DNA of 64,000 nt from Cunninghamia lanceolata (GCA_027924645.1 BSBN01000242.1:4650001-4714000); one strand, 5' to 3'; shown: positions 1 to 12,670, counted from the first letter of the stretch. Numbers and translations: made by a program. Notes: generated by a model not told the origin, from the letters alone.

Positions 1-285
1 TAAATTTAGATGAATGTAGAACATATAGGAATCTAATTCAAGTATTAAAATTAAATATAAAATTAGAAACTATATTCAAAGCCTAGAGTTGAAGAAGTAG
101 GGGAAAGAGATACAAACCCTAGAGAGAAACTAGTGAATCTAGTGAATTTAACCTAGAGAATTTATTTGGAATCTATGTAGAATTTAAAATTTAGATGAAT
201 GTAGAACATCTAAGAATCTAATTTGTATTAAAATTAAATCTAAAATTAACAACTATATTCAAACCCTAGAGTTAAGGAAGTAGGG
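1..285. repeat. Two-copy direct repeat, period about 185 bp
   Basis: A segment beginning ttagatgaatgtagaac at position 5 recurs at 191, and the block ending gttgaagaagtaggg near 101 recurs near 285. The copies differ by scattered substitutions and small indels. The unit is AT-rich and has no coding potential. It may be the edge of a longer tandem array that continues left of the window. Confidence 0.75.
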
Positions 286-840
286 ATAAATAAAATCTAA
301 TATTTTTGAATATTTTTATATAAATTTAAAAATATATATGTACCTTATTTCTTTCTAAAAATTGAATTAGGTTGTTGTTCGATGGCATTGAGAGGCGATC
401 GAGGGCGAGCTAGGGCATGCGAGCCCTAGCTTGTTGTTCTAGATTTTCTTTTTGTTCATGTGGGCTTGGTTCTGTTCTTGGGGGGGCGTGTGGGCCTATT
501 CTTGTGTGCCTTGTTTCCTTGCTTTGCTTCATGCGATTTTTCTCCCTTTCTATGCGTGGTTGTGTGCGGTGCGGGCTTTGGTAATATGACTATCTTTCTC
601 AGCTGAGTGCTTGGAGTCTTGGGCCGGGTGTTTGGTGTAGCTTCTTTGCTAGCCATGTGTGGTTTGTGTCTATTCTCTTGAGAAGGGGGTTCATCTTTTT
701 TACTCGTGGTTCCTCTCGCATGCAAGCCTATAGTGGGCTTTGTGTCAGCCTTGGTTTGGTGTGAGGGGAGTTTCGGCTAGGGTTTTTGGCATGTTGGGTT
801 TTTTAATGGCAATGAATGTGCTTTTGGATAAGGTGGCGGG

Positions 841-1797
841 GATGCAGCTCTGGTGGAGAATGGTGATGAGGTCCCCAATCTGTCTTCTTCTGGGGTGGGC
901 ATGCCTCAAACTAGTGCTTTTAAATTGTAGAAGGTAAATGGGTGCTTGGAGAGGGCCCATGTTCGTCTGGTGTTGGTGATCCAATCAAAGGCGATGGCTA
1001 ATGATCTGGATTACTACATCAAGCATGTTTTGATTTGCAATTTTATGGGGATGAGGGTTTCTCTTTCATTCCTTGATATCTGGACCCATAAGACATGGAA
1101 TCCGGAAGGTGACTTTGATATTTTGATGGTTACAAATAACTTCTTTTTGGTGGATTTTTTCATGTATTTCAGTTCGGAACAAGGCGTTTGAAGGTGGGAC
1201 TTATTTTTATAGTCAAGTTGGCCTATTCATAAAACCATGGCATGCTAGCTTTAATTCGGTGGAGGAGTTGCCTTCTAAGGTCCCTGTTTGGGTTCGTCTT
1301 CCTTGGCTGCTGCTTGAATGTTGGAGAAGTGACATATTGCAGTCAATTGCTTTGTTGCTGGGAAAACCTATTGGTCCTTATCAGCAAACTTTGAATAAGA
1401 AGATTTTTTCTTATGTGTGGGTATGTGTTGAGATTGATTTGAGTCAACCTTTGCCAGATTCCATAGATTTGACTATTGGTTCTAGCTCCTGGACCTAGTC
1501 GTTAGATTATGAGACGTTACCTTTCAAGTGTCGACTGTGTCATGAGTATGGTCATCTTTAGTGGAGGTGTCCTCATGCTTCTGGTGCAGTTGGTACAAGT
1601 AATGTGACCTCTTAGCCTAATGCAGGGTTGGAAAAGGGTAAAGCTCCCATGCAGGGGAGGCTACAGATAAAGATGGTTTTGATCTGGTTAAGTCTCGTAA
1701 TTGTGGACGGGGTCAAAAGAGATCTTTCAAGGATTGACAGAAGGAGGAAAATTTTAATAAATTTGAGGCATTGGACGAGTTAGTTCAAGAGGAAGGG
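841..1797 (+). pseudogene. LINE ORF1, 5' part (DUF4283-like domain and CCHC knuckle)
   Basis: ORF1 of plant L1 elements encodes an RNA-binding gag-like protein. After a region translating as DAALVENGDEVP, the reading runs through KVNGCLERAHVRLV (frame 1), shifts frame near 1160-1190, and continues through PVWVRLPWL and IALLLGKPIGP, the signature of the DUF4283 / plant LINE ORF1 family. A zinc knuckle follows near 1530-1575 (C-x2-C-x4-H-x4-C, read as CRLCHEYGHL, stop, WRCPH). In-frame stops lie at 928, 1496 and inside the knuckle. The start codon is not identifiable. The part ends at the insertion boundary and continues at 5939. Confidence 0.75.
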
Positions 1798-4700
1798 TGT
1801 AGCACCCCTCCATTCTCACCTTGGATGTGCAGGTAGTTTGGCTAAGGAACCTAATGATGAGGATGGAACAAGAACTTCTGTTAATACTTTTGGGAGCATG
1901 ATGCATATTGTTATTATGCATAGATTTATTTAGATAAGGTGATGCAGTAGTATGTTGTTAGGACAGGTGGAAAGGGAGGCATCATACCATTGGACGTATG
2001 GGTGACATATGAGTATGAGATATGATTGCTAGAGTCCCTTCCCTAGTGCTTTGGCTATTATGTACATGTGCTCTAACTTGTATGTTTGAGTGAACAGGTA
2101 CCAGGCATCGACTCCACCTGAATTGGTAGGTTTGAGCGTGCCTTGCACCCAATGGAATTAGTTGACCGGAGATAGCACTTGGTCCCCCACCCTAACCATC
2201 ATCCTCGAAGAGGATGAGTACCTAGTTTGATACCTTGTCAAGTACTATCAGTGGCCAGTCAGGGTTGCTTAAAGTTTTGTGGTTAGTCAGGGTTGCTTGA
2301 AGTTTTGTGGTCAGTCAGTGTTGCTTGAAGTTTTGCCTTTTGACCCTGGTTAGTGGTTAGGTAATTGTTTTGGCTTTTGGTTTAATTTGTCTGATAATAT
2401 GCCTTGGTTATCTTATGCATTAAAATAGATTGATAAATAAATATATATAATCCTAGTTGATAATAAAATAAAATTATAGTGTAATATTATAATTAAGAAA
2501 TAATAATAAAATAGTAAATAAATAGAATATTATAAAGTTGGTTATATAATTAATTATAATATGTGAGTGAGTGTGGGTAAATGGTTTTACCCATTTGTGT
2601 AAAATTATTTATTGTGTGTATGTTTAAATTATGTTGGTTGCATATATTTTATTTATTTTTAATAAGGGTTAGTAGGTAGTTAGTTGGGGTAGTTGTAAAT
2701 TTATTTTGTACAGGAGTGGGAAAAATAACTTCCCTCCCTTCATTATTTATTAAATGGGGAGGGGGAATTTTGACTGGGAGAATTTGGGGGGCTTTTTAAT
2801 CTTTTTGGAAATTACTTTATTGGGAACACTGTGCATTATAAATTTCAATGGAGTTTTTTAAGAGGTGGCTGCAATATTTTAGACCCGAAGAATAGAAGTT
2901 AATTGAATGGTAAGTGCATTATATTTTATAGATTTTGTCACCAATTTTTACTTATGTTTTCTACACAATGAAATTTAAATTATTATCTTTTCATTGTTGT
3001 CTATAATTATATTTTGTTAGGGTTTAATATAGTGCTATAAAATAATACTTTATACTATCTTTTAAATTTACATCACTCTATTTTATTTACAAGTGTGGTA
3101 CAATATTTTATATTTTATAAAGGTTATTTCCAACACTACATTTTATTCACTGTAAAGCTGGTATAAAATATACTATTTTATTAGGGTTTATTTCCAATAC
3201 TATATTTTATTTATAGAGAAGCGTGGTAAGCGCATTATATAAAATAATAATTTATAGATTTTATTTTCTGTTCTTTTGGCTGAAATGAAATTGAGTTATT
3301 TTATTTAATTATTTTACGAATCTTTCCTTCCAATCTAATCCATAAAGTAATAATTCAATACATAAATTGGGAAAGGCACTATACTTCATTAGTGATCTCT
3401 CGGGCTTTTTATATAGATTTTTTTTTCTTTAACATTAATTAACTTTCTTATCAATATAGCATTATTTTTAGGGTTATTGTGTATAGTTTTATACTGACTT
3501 AGGATATATGTATTATATTTGATCTTGAACTAAATGTTGCCTAGAATATTAATATTTAGGGTGCAATTAGGGTAATTGTTAGACTAATCTTTTCTATTAA
3601 CTTATTTAACATTGTAAAATATGCATTATTAATAATTAGAAATGATGCTTCATAGAAGAGCAGATATAAAGGATTTTAACTGTGTACTTATCAATTAAAT
3701 CAAGCTTTTAGTGATGAATAAATGTATTGGTCAGTGGATTGATTACTTCTTATAGATAAGTCATTGAGAGTTGGGGACATTTAAAATAAATAAATAAATT
3801 ACATTATGTCTAATTATAAACTTTGTTAGGAATAAGTAGTTATAACGTTTCTTATACCATTTAAACAATGTTTTGTTTATTTTGATTTCTCATTAAATGT
3901 TCATGAGATTCAGTTAGGAATAAATGGAAAGGTTATATTCTTTACGTAGAATAAATTGTTTATAGATGACAATTGAAATGTATTCTTCTAGTTAGAATTT
4001 ACAATATACTAGTTACAGAGAAATTAAAACCATGGTAAAAACATACAACAACTCTAGAGACTTAAGTTCCAAATTAAGGCTTAAATTAAGGCTTAGTTGA
4101 TGTTTTAATTGAGTAGAGTCATGTATAGGTAAGAATGGTAAGAAGTTAATCTTAATTAGATTTTAATTAATTATGAATTATCTTTTATATGCTATCTTTG
4201 AATAAAGAGAGAAAGAGTTATCATAGAAGGATCTCATGTTTAGAATATAGGATTTTCTTAATTTTTTGTTATAATAAAAGTTGGCTCTTTGTGTTAAGTA
4301 AGAATAAATTATTGTGAAATAATTACATATAGGTAATTCTCTTTTATGTTTACTATCTACTTACACTGTGCATAGAATTATGAAATTGGTCTATTCTAAA
4401 ATTGAGATTGGATAATAACCAAGTTACAATCTTATATTGATAACTTTGTTATGATAAATTCTTTGTAGTAACCAATGTATCTAGACTATTGGATTAAATG
4501 TTCATGCTTTTGTTATAGTGGGATGTTAAGTTCTGTGTCATTGGGAAGTTGGATTGTAGAGGCTAAGGAGGGTTTAGTTGTACGCATAGTCCTGGTGATA
4601 TTATGACCCTGAAGTTGGTTGAGTATGTGATGAGTCATATGTAACCCTAGATTGATATATCCTATTCTATTAAGAATTCTTGTAACTAGGATGAGCATGC

Positions 4701-5933
4701 AAGATGGTTAATGCCTTGCTTGGTATATGGAATATGTGGTCATGATGATTGTGTAAGCGGATTAGTGTCTTGGTCAGTGTAGGGTTTTCTAGTTGCAAGT
4801 AGGGGGAGTGGCTCTCAATGGGGGATGGAACCCAAAGTGGTTTCCAGGACAACCCATCGAAGGGTTTCTTAACCTAGTGATAACGTTATAATGAAATAGG
4901 GAAATGGGTAGAATTAACATTAATCAAGATAATGTATGCCTCACTCATGGCTCAAGTACTCATTTAGGCTTGAGATGAGATGAGAAGGCCTGGAATGGCA
5001 AGATCAACTACCCTATCCCCATGAAAGGTATGCTAATTCTACATGAATTGTATGGGGGTCGGGGATTGGGAGAGGCTACAAAGACAACCCAAAGATGGGA
5101 GTCGGGGCCTAGTGAAGTCCACCAAGACAACCCATATCAATCCATGTGATGACACTCCTCCCTATTGCAGTCTAGCACTCCCTAGTTGTATTTCCTCCCT
5201 CGATTGCGTAAGTGCCTCTGGAAGTGCAGTTAAGTATGTCAGTGATGTTCATTGTGGACAGTTTGATAAATGGTGTCATGTATAACCCTACTGCTTGTGT
5301 TAGTCTATTGTTCTCCTTACTATCTATGAGTGTGGGATCTTGTGTTATCTCCTAGCTCGGGGGGTGGACCTTAGGGTTCCACATGGTCGAGTGGAAGAGC
5401 TTTTATTTCCATTGGTTTTTCCCTTGCCGATGTTCGTGGGCGAGGAGGATGTATCTTGTGCATTAGATATTAGATCTTGTACCAGTTTGAGGAAGATGAT
5501 TATGCATACTCATGGGCTAGCCTTGTGTGACAGTCGATTCATAATGTATGTAATCAGATGTATTCAGAAAGGTGATAATGTAATCAATGTAATGATTTAC
5601 TCATGTGTATAGGAATTTGTATATTCACATGTAATCCTGATCATGTCGATTATTCATCTGATGTTATGATATGGAGATGTATATGTTTATTCATTTAATG
5701 CTATAGATTTAGAATGATCTACTAATGTTAGTTAATAATGTATGTTGAATTATGTTAATTGATTTGGCAAGTAATGCAACCATGAAATCTTAGAGGACAA
5801 GTCGTTAGTTCAAATGATGTGTATAGATGTGTTAACATTACTTTGTTATCTTATTCATATATAAAAAAAAATTATCCTGCTTTACATAGCATAGATATGT
5901 TGTTCTCTAAGGTGTTCATGGCAGGGCATTACA
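1798..5933. mobile_element. LTR-type insertion, probably a solo Ty3/gypsy LTR (4136 bp)
   Basis: The ends are tgtagcaccc and gggcattaca, the TG...CA type seen in gypsy LTRs. Both flanks carry aaggg (1793-1797 and 5934-5938), an exact 5-bp target duplication. I see no gag or pol reading and no second copy of either end inside, so a solo LTR fits best. A large-LTR derivative with eroded LTRs is the alternative. The interior is AT-rich with a local tandem repeat at 2252-2335. ORFs at 5043-5285 and 5340-5612 resemble no family I know and are likely chance. Confidence 0.85.
2252..2335. repeat. Three-unit tandem repeat, period about 29 bp
   Basis: The words ggtcagtcagggttgcttga and agttttgtgg recur three times with few changes. 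The repeat lies inside the LTR-type insertion, and internal tandem repeats of this kind are common in long plant LTRs. Confidence 0.75.
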
Positions 5934-5938
5934 AAGGG

Positions 5939-6358
5939 TTCCAAGTAGACTTGCAGCTGACAATTGGTTCTTCTATTGAGGAGATGCCTGGGGTACAACC
6001 TTTGGTGTTTGCCAAGATGGAACAACTTGGTGAACAATGTCCTTAGATGGATACTGATTTGGCTCCTTCAGCTCTGGCTCTAGTTGTGAGAGGTGGGGAA
6101 ATTGTGGATTCTGGAGGTTCTTCTAGTGTTGGTGGGGTTATCTTTGAGGCACGGGGTGGTCCTGACTTGGGTAAAAATAAATCTTCTTCCCCTGCCTTGG
6201 GTTTGCAGCCAAAAACTCTCAAGAGGGGGGTTCCTGAGAAACATTCTAAGGTTGGTCACAAGAAGGATCAAGAGAAAGTTAAGCTAGTTGGTGAGACATT
6301 GGTTGAGGCAGGTTCAGTGAAGACTATTGATGCTCACTTCTCCCAACCTCAACAATGA
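5939..6358 (+). pseudogene. LINE ORF1, 3' part
   Basis: Removing the insertion and one AAGGG copy joins this directly, in frame, to the 5' part: codons ending DELVQEEG before the insertion are followed by FQVDLQLTIGSS after it. One TAG interrupts at 6044-6046. The tail is Ser/Gly/Lys-rich, as in plant LINE ORF1 C-termini. The closing TGA (6356-6358) overlaps the ORF2 ATG (6355-6357) in an ATGA arrangement. Confidence 0.7.
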
Positions 6359-9300
6359 TTGTGCTTTCTTGGAATGTGAGGGGTATGAATAGCATCCATC
6401 GACAAAATGCTATTCAGGATTTGGTTCATATTCATTCTCCTGATGTGGTCTTCCTTCAAGAAACTAAGTTATCAGTTGATAGTATGCTATGTGTGGATTC
6501 CAAGATTTGGGGTTGTGGACAATGTTAATGTGTTGGAGCACTTGGTAGCTCTGGTGGGGTGGCCTGTTTATGGGATCCTTGGAAAGTCAATCTAATTTGG
6601 TGGCTCTCATGTAGGGGTTTGATTTCTTGTGTTGCTTCTCATCTTGAGTTAGGGGAGAGATTTCTTTTCTCTAACATATATGCTTTGATTGACTTTCAAG
6701 GTAAAGTTTGGTTGTGGGATCATGTAAGATATGCGAGGTCTTTGGATCCTAATCTGCCTTGGGCCTTCATGGGGGATTTCAATGCTGTCACTTCATTAGA
6801 GGAGAAGAGAGGAGGAAGTCCTTATTTGGAGCCTTCCTCAGGGCTCTTACAGGAAAATGTAGCCCTCTTGAGGTTGGTTGCTATTAAGCCAGCAAATAGA
6901 GTCTTTACTTGGAGTAATAGGAAAAGTGGAGATGTAGCTATTTCAGAAAGATTGGATAGATTTTTGGTGTCCAGTTTTTGGGTGGGAGACAGATGGATGA
7001 CTATTTTGGAGATTTTGGATGGACAAGGCTCTGATCATTGGCTGATTAAGCTTAATGTTGAGTTGCCCTGGCGTTGATTAACACAGTCCTTTAAGTTTTA
7101 TCTTATGTGGCTTAGGGACGAGTCTCTTCATGATCTGCTTCCTGGCTGGTGGTATCTTGGTAAGCTGGCTTTTGGTACTGCTATGTACTCTTTCTCCAAA
7201 AGGCTCCTGTATGTGAAATATAGGTTGAAATGCTGGAATAGGCAGCACTTTGGTAATGTGTTCCACGTAAAATAGAATGCTCAGGATAGTTTGGATTTGA
7301 TCACCAGGCAGATTTGTGACCAAGGCCTCTCTGAGGAGCTTGGTTTGTTAGAAGCTGATGCGATGAAGGAGATTGAGGAGTGGGAATTAAGAAAAGATTT
7401 TTTTTGGAAACAGAAGTCCCGAATTGAATGGCTCCAGGCAAGTGATCAAAATACTTATTTCTTTCATAATTCTGTTAAGGATCAAAGACAAGGTAATGTT
7501 ATTTCCTCTCTCTTGTCATTGGATGGGGAGATTTTTTCCTCCTCCACTTCTATTTTTGTTGAATTTGTTCACTTCTTTTCTACTTTATTTTCTGAGGATT
7601 CACCTTCTGTAGAGGAAGATGAAGCTAGGATTCTAGATTGTATTCCGCCTTTGGTCTCTAATGAAATGAATGAATCTTTGCTTACTTCTATTACCTTGTC
7701 AGAGATCGAGAATGTTGTGTTTTAGATGAAGAAAGGTAAAGCTCCTGGGCCTAATGGGTTCCCAGCCGAATTTTTCTAGGAGTTTTGGGAAGTGGTTAAG
7801 TTGGATCTCTTGGAGGTTGCTCAGGAATCCTTCATGAGTAAACAAATGCTGAAATCTATGAACGCAACCTTTTTATCTCTCATTCCAAATAAGGATAGGG
7901 CTAACTCTTTGGATCTTTTTAGGCCACGTGCTTTATGTAATGTTGTTTACAAGATCAGTACTAAGTTGATTACTAAGAGGCTGAAACCTTGGCTAAGTGG
8001 GTTAATCTCTGAAGATCAAGGGGGCTTTGTTGCTAGTAGGAAGATTATGTGTGGTGTCATTATTGTTGTGGAGACCATTCATTCTATGGAGTCTTCTAAG
8101 GAAAAATCAATGTTTATCAAGTTGGACATGGCTAAAGCTTATGATCGGGTTAAATAGGATTTCTTATTCAAGATTCTTGGAGCATTTGGTTTTGCTGGTG
8201 ATTGGATTGAATGGGTCAAGAGTTGTGTTACTTCTTCCTTTTCGGTGCTAATTAATGGTGTGCCCATGGATTTGTTTGGTGCTTCTAGGGGGCTCAGACA
8301 AGGGGATCCTTTGTCCCCCTATTTGTTCATCCTACTTGTTGAGGGCTTGGGGAGGTTTATTCATTCTCAGGTAGAGAGTGGCTTGATTCAAGGTTGGAGT
8401 TGGGGAAATGTTATTCCTCCTCAGTCCCATCTTTAGTTTGTGGATGATATTGCTTTGATGGGCAGGGCTATGGTTGAGGAAGCTATCAGATGGTGCAGTG
8501 TGTTGGACAGTTACTTGGCTGCTTCAAGTTAGCATATTAATGAGGGGAAGTCTTTCATCTACTTATTTAATACTCCTAAGGTTATCCAAAGGAGAATAGC
8601 TGACATTCTTTGCTTCCAGATTGGTTCACTCTCCTTTGTTTATCTTAGTATCCCTCTTGCTATTCATTCTCTTCCTAAACTATTTTAGCAGGGGATTATT
8701 GATAAGTTTTAGAATTTGGTCAATCATTGGACTTGCAGGTGGCTTTCTTCGGTGGGCAGAGTGACTCTTTTAAAGTCGGTGGTATAGGCTCTCCCTGTTT
8801 ACAAATGCTTTGTTCTCTTTGCTCCTTTCAGCTTCATCAAGGACTTTGAGAGGTTGTCTCGTCAGTTCCTTTGGTCTAGTAATCTTCTTCATAGAAAGTG
8901 GAGTTTGGTTAAGTGGGATGTGTTTGTAGGCCGAAGCAGGAAGGTGGGCTAGGCTTACGTCAGACTGATCTAAATGGGTAGGCTTTAGCAGCTAAATTGT
9001 ATTGGCATTGGTGTTCACAACAGCATCAGTTGTGGGCTAAAATTCTCACCTTTAAATATCTAGGTGTGGTGGAGAGTGCCAAGTTGCCAGATTTAGCTTG
9101 GAGGGGAAGGGTTCTATGATTTGGGGTACCCTCAAAAGGGGTGCCAAGCTTGTTAAGTAGGGGTTGTTTTGGATCTGCAATAGTGGTTAGGATGCTCTTT
9201 TTTGGTATGATTCTTGGGATGGGCATCTTCCCATTTTATCTTCTCATCCTCACCTGCAGGATTTGTGCCAATATTTTATGGATGCTAGTTGGTGTCGTGT

Positions 9301-10649
9301 GGTTGATTTCAAATCTTAACAGACCTTGGGATAGATTACTGTGTCCAGGTGGAAGGATCCTTTGGAGTGGTCTCCTGGTGGTATGGTGGAGGATCGTCAA
9401 GAGATTTCTATGATTTTATTGGATCGTGTTTGTAATTCTCTTCCTAGGAAAGATGTGCTAGCTTGGGGTCCTAACTCAAATGGCAAATTTTCAGTTGCCT
9501 CTAGATATCAAGTTTTGGATGAGCAGTTGTTTATGAGTTCTAAGGTATCTTGGTGGAAACATGTTTGGAATAAGTTTGTTTGGCCTAAGTGTAATTTCTT
9601 TTCTTGGTTAGTGGTTCAAGGCAAGTGGCTTACTTGGGAAAATATTTGGAAGCGAGGGCTTCAGGGCCCTTCCATGTGTGTTATGTGTGCTAAGCATGAT
9701 GAATGTTTTTCCCATCTCTTCTTTCAGTGTTATTTTGTGAAAGCTATCTGGCACCTCTGGTGGAATCTTTGGAGCCTTCCATGTTGCCATGTTTCTTCTT
9801 TGGAAGACTTTTGGAGGAGACAGGGGTTGTCTCCTGCTAAGACCTCTTTTCTTTGTATTGCTTGGATCATTGGCCCTAGTTTGATTGTTTGGCATATTTG
9901 GTTGGAGTACAACAGGAGAATTTTTTTAGATAAGAAGTTGCTTATTGGGCAGCTTTGGATGAGAATTTTGGGGGTCCTTTAAGAGACTTTCATAGCGAAG
10001 TGCGATTTGTCTATTCCAGTTGATCCTAGGGATCTGGGAGTGGTTAATGCTCTGGGCCTTGTGGGGAGGGGCAAGGGAAATTTGAGCAGTATGCATCGAG
10101 GTATGGTCATGAGAGGGTTTCTCGTGTTGGTTACTGGTGCCCTCCTGCTTTGGGGGAGCTAAAAATTAATACGGATGGATCATCTAGGGGCAATCCTGGG
10201 CATGCTGGAGTTGGTGGTATTGGCAGGGATAGTTTGGGAGTGGTGGTTTTTTTCTTCTCTATGTATAGAGGTCTGCATACTAATAATCTCATGGAGGCTA
10301 TTGCTATACTTTTGGTGGTTGAGCGTGCAGTTGGCCTTGGGTGGCGACAGATTGTTTGTGAGTCTAATTCTTAGGTTGTTATTGATATGATGAATAAGTG
10401 TCATTTGGAGGATGTGAATTACCAGATGGTTGTGGTGGTCAAGTAGATTGTTTCTCTGTGCTCTTCTCTAGAGTCTATAATTTTTTGCCATGTTCCTCGA
10501 GAGTGGAATAAGGTGGCTGATGGTTTAGCTAGGTGGGCTACTAAGAGGATGGGTATGTGGATCATTGGGGCAACCTTCCTAGTGATTTGGCCCTTGTTCT
10601 TGAGGAGTGGGTTATGAAGGACATGAGGTGCTTTTTGGGTGTGAATTAA
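6355..10649 (+). pseudogene. LINE ORF2: endonuclease, reverse transcriptase, RNase H
   Basis: ORF2 proteins nick the target and prime cDNA synthesis there. Endonuclease (6355-7076): LSWNVRG, LQETK, GDFNAV and SDHW carry the conserved Asn, Glu, Asp/Asn and His motifs. RT (about 7700-8930): KAPGPNGFPAEFF, FIKLDMAKAYDRV, RQGDPLSPYLF and FVDDIAL, the last being the catalytic Asp pair. A zf-RVT region (about 9480-9900) has spaced Cys/His and WxxxW motifs. RNase H (10150-10560) has NTDGSSRGNPG, NLMEA and WNKVADGLA, but its third catalytic position reads ESNS instead of ESDS (AAT at 10366-10368). At least eight in-frame stops in the RT frame plus several frameshifts make it non-functional. Confidence 0.85.
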
Positions 10650-10745
10650 TTCTTGGTTTTGTTTGGCCCCTTGGTGGGTTTCTCTCTGTTGGTTTTGTAA
10701 TGCTTTCCTGATTCAATAAAGTTTTTACCCTCTTTTTAAAATTTT
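10650..10745 (+). other. LINE 3' UTR and poly(A) region
   Basis: After the ORF2 stop comes a short tail with ttcaataaag (polyadenylation-like) and then T- and A-rich sequence. No clean poly(A) tract remains. Confidence 0.5.
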
Positions 10746-10884
10746 TTTTTTCTAAAATATCTTTGTGCCCTTTCTTAATTTATGTTCCATTTTCTGCTAA
10801 ATATAAATGCGTAGCCTTATTTTGCTTTGTTCTTTTATTTCCCATCTCCTCTGCAAAATATGTGCCCAAAATTCCTTCATCAAA

Positions 10885-11880
10885 TATTTTGCCTTGAAAA
10901 AAATCTCAAAATTGCAAACACAATTTCTACAATTTTTTACCAAATATTCTACATGCAAATAATCCAGAAATGCAAATATTTCATTTTTTAAAATTTTAGT
11001 AAAATCATTATATCTAATATTTATAAACAATTCACAAATTTTGTAAATTTTTGTAAATGTCGGCTTAAGAACCTTTGCTCAAAGGTCTTTGATCATGAAT
11101 TTTTTAATATTTTTTATTGGGGACCTTCATTCAAAGGTCATTTGTTAAGAATTTTTTATATATTGTCATTAGCCAAAAGGACCTTCGAATGAAGGGATCT
11201 TCAAGCGAAGGTTCTTTCTGACCTTCATTCAAAGGTTCTTCAAATGAAGGCCCTTAGATGGCCTTTTCTCCTCTACTCCTTAGATTTCCTTCAAAATATT
11301 TAGTTTCAAACCTTGGGTTGGACCAACAAATGGAATCAACATGACAAGATAATTTGTAGGATCGTAGCCCTCAGGGTAATCTTTCCAAAAAGTATAATTT
11401 TAAATACATTTAATTTGATTATTATATTTATTTTATATTTTCTAGTGAACGTAGGTTTTTCACCAAACATCAAGGTCCTTGTTCGACACATGCAAAAATA
11501 GTTTTTTTTTTGAAAAATATCTATACACTAGGTATTGATGACTTTGTTTCAACAGAAAAAATTAATTTCAATATATACAGAAAAAGTTATGCTATATAGT
11601 ATAAATGTCACTTTTTTAAAAATACTATTAACTATAAAAAATAAGTTATTAACTATTACATAAAAAAATTCACAATTTTTTTTTTAAATATAAAAAATAT
11701 ATATTTATAATTTACACATGAAATCTCAAAAATTACTAGTTTGCATCATCCTCAAATTCTTAATGGTTTAGTTGTTATAGGTGTCAAAAAATGAAAATTT
11801 GGATAAAAATGTTGATTTCAATGTCCCATTTTGGACAAAAAGTGGGGCACACTATTGTGGGATCAGCCCAATGTGCAAAC
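10885..11880 (+). repeat. Dispersed repeat family, copy A
   Basis: This roughly 1-kb stretch matches 43262-44207 in the same orientation over nearly its whole length. Shared blocks include ggttggaccaacaaatggaa, acatgacaagataatttgta and cactattgtgggatca. Both copies carry several ccttcgaatgaagg-type palindromic words near their centre (11170-11250 here). I see no long ORF, LTR or terminal inverted repeat, so the class is unknown. A short ORF at 11313-11501 lies inside it and is not convincing. Confidence 0.8.
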
Positions 11881-12179
11881 TAAAGAATCCCTATTCCAAA
11901 CCCAAGAATACCTCAGATTGAGCTAAGAAGCTCAAAGCACAACAAATGTTTAAAGAAAACTAAACATTATACCTTCTTGTTGAATGTATGTGCTCTTGGA
12001 TGTGGTTGCTCATGTGTTGTACATGATCCCAAGTGATATGCACCTATATTGATGTTGATTTGATGGAGGCTTGATGAAAAACCTTTGCCATTTCAGTAGC
12101 ATGTACTTGCAAATCTTAGCTCCCCTGATTTGATTGAGAACAACAGTTTATTTATAGATGTTTTGACGAATGATAGATG
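11881..12179. other. Intergenic, nothing recognised
   Basis: AT-rich sequence with no coding, RNA or transposon signature that I can support. Confidence 0.5.
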
Positions 12180-12670
12180 ATTAAGATTTGATTGAAATGG
12201 AGGGTTGGTATTGAATAGGGTAAGCTTCTTGTCTTCTAGGGAAAGCTAAGAAGATTAATGATTGGTATTGATTGTGGATAGAGGGTTAAGATGCATTAGT
12301 TTCTAGAGCAAGTTAGCTTCTAGAGCAAGCCAAGGTGAATGGTTGAGATTGGTAGTGGATGAAGGGTTAAGATTGAATGAAAGGTAAATGGGTTTTGATT
12401 TACTTATTAAATGACAAAGTGGGAATCAACCTATGGAAAAGGATTTAGTTATTTATTTAAGTGATGCAGTGGGATTTTAGACTAATTAATCAAATAATAA
12501 AATTATTTAATTAATTAGTGACATGGAGATGTAAGAAATTAGCTTAATTAAATAATTATGATTTATTTAATTAATTTGGTGATGCAATAATGTGAGAGAG
12601 TTTCCTAACTATTTAAACAAGACTAATTTGTTGAATTAGTTAGTGGTGAGGTGATATGAGCATGTGGTTA
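12180..12670. repeat. Degenerate tandem repeat tract
   Basis: Loosely repeated modules occur here: gattggtattgattgtgg with tctagagcaagc, followed by units containing ttaattaattagtgacatgg, ttaattaatttggtgatgc and similar. Unit lengths of roughly 60-90 bp are irregular. No coding potential. Confidence 0.5.

Larger units (their letters stand above)
361..10745 (+). mobile_element. Decayed L1-type LINE retrotransposon
   Basis: The order is ORF1 (DUF4283-like region and CCHC knuckle), then ORF2 (APE-type endonuclease, RT, zf-RVT, RNase H), then a short 3' UTR with an aataaa signal near 10715. Without the LTR insertion at 1798-5933 the unit is about 6.2 kb, normal for a plant L1 LINE. The ends are approximate: the GC-richer leader starts near 361, and tttctaaaa occurs both just left of it (352-360) and just after the 3' end (about 10749). 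That may be a remnant target duplication, but in such AT-rich DNA it could be chance. Stops and frameshifts occur throughout, so the copy is dead. Confidence 0.85.

Noticed and set aside
7291..8952. Possible TAG recoding (alternative genetic code) in LINE ORF2
   Set aside because: Plant nuclear genes use the standard code, frameshifts also break the ORF, and the stops replace Trp as well as Gln, which one reassigned codon would not explain.
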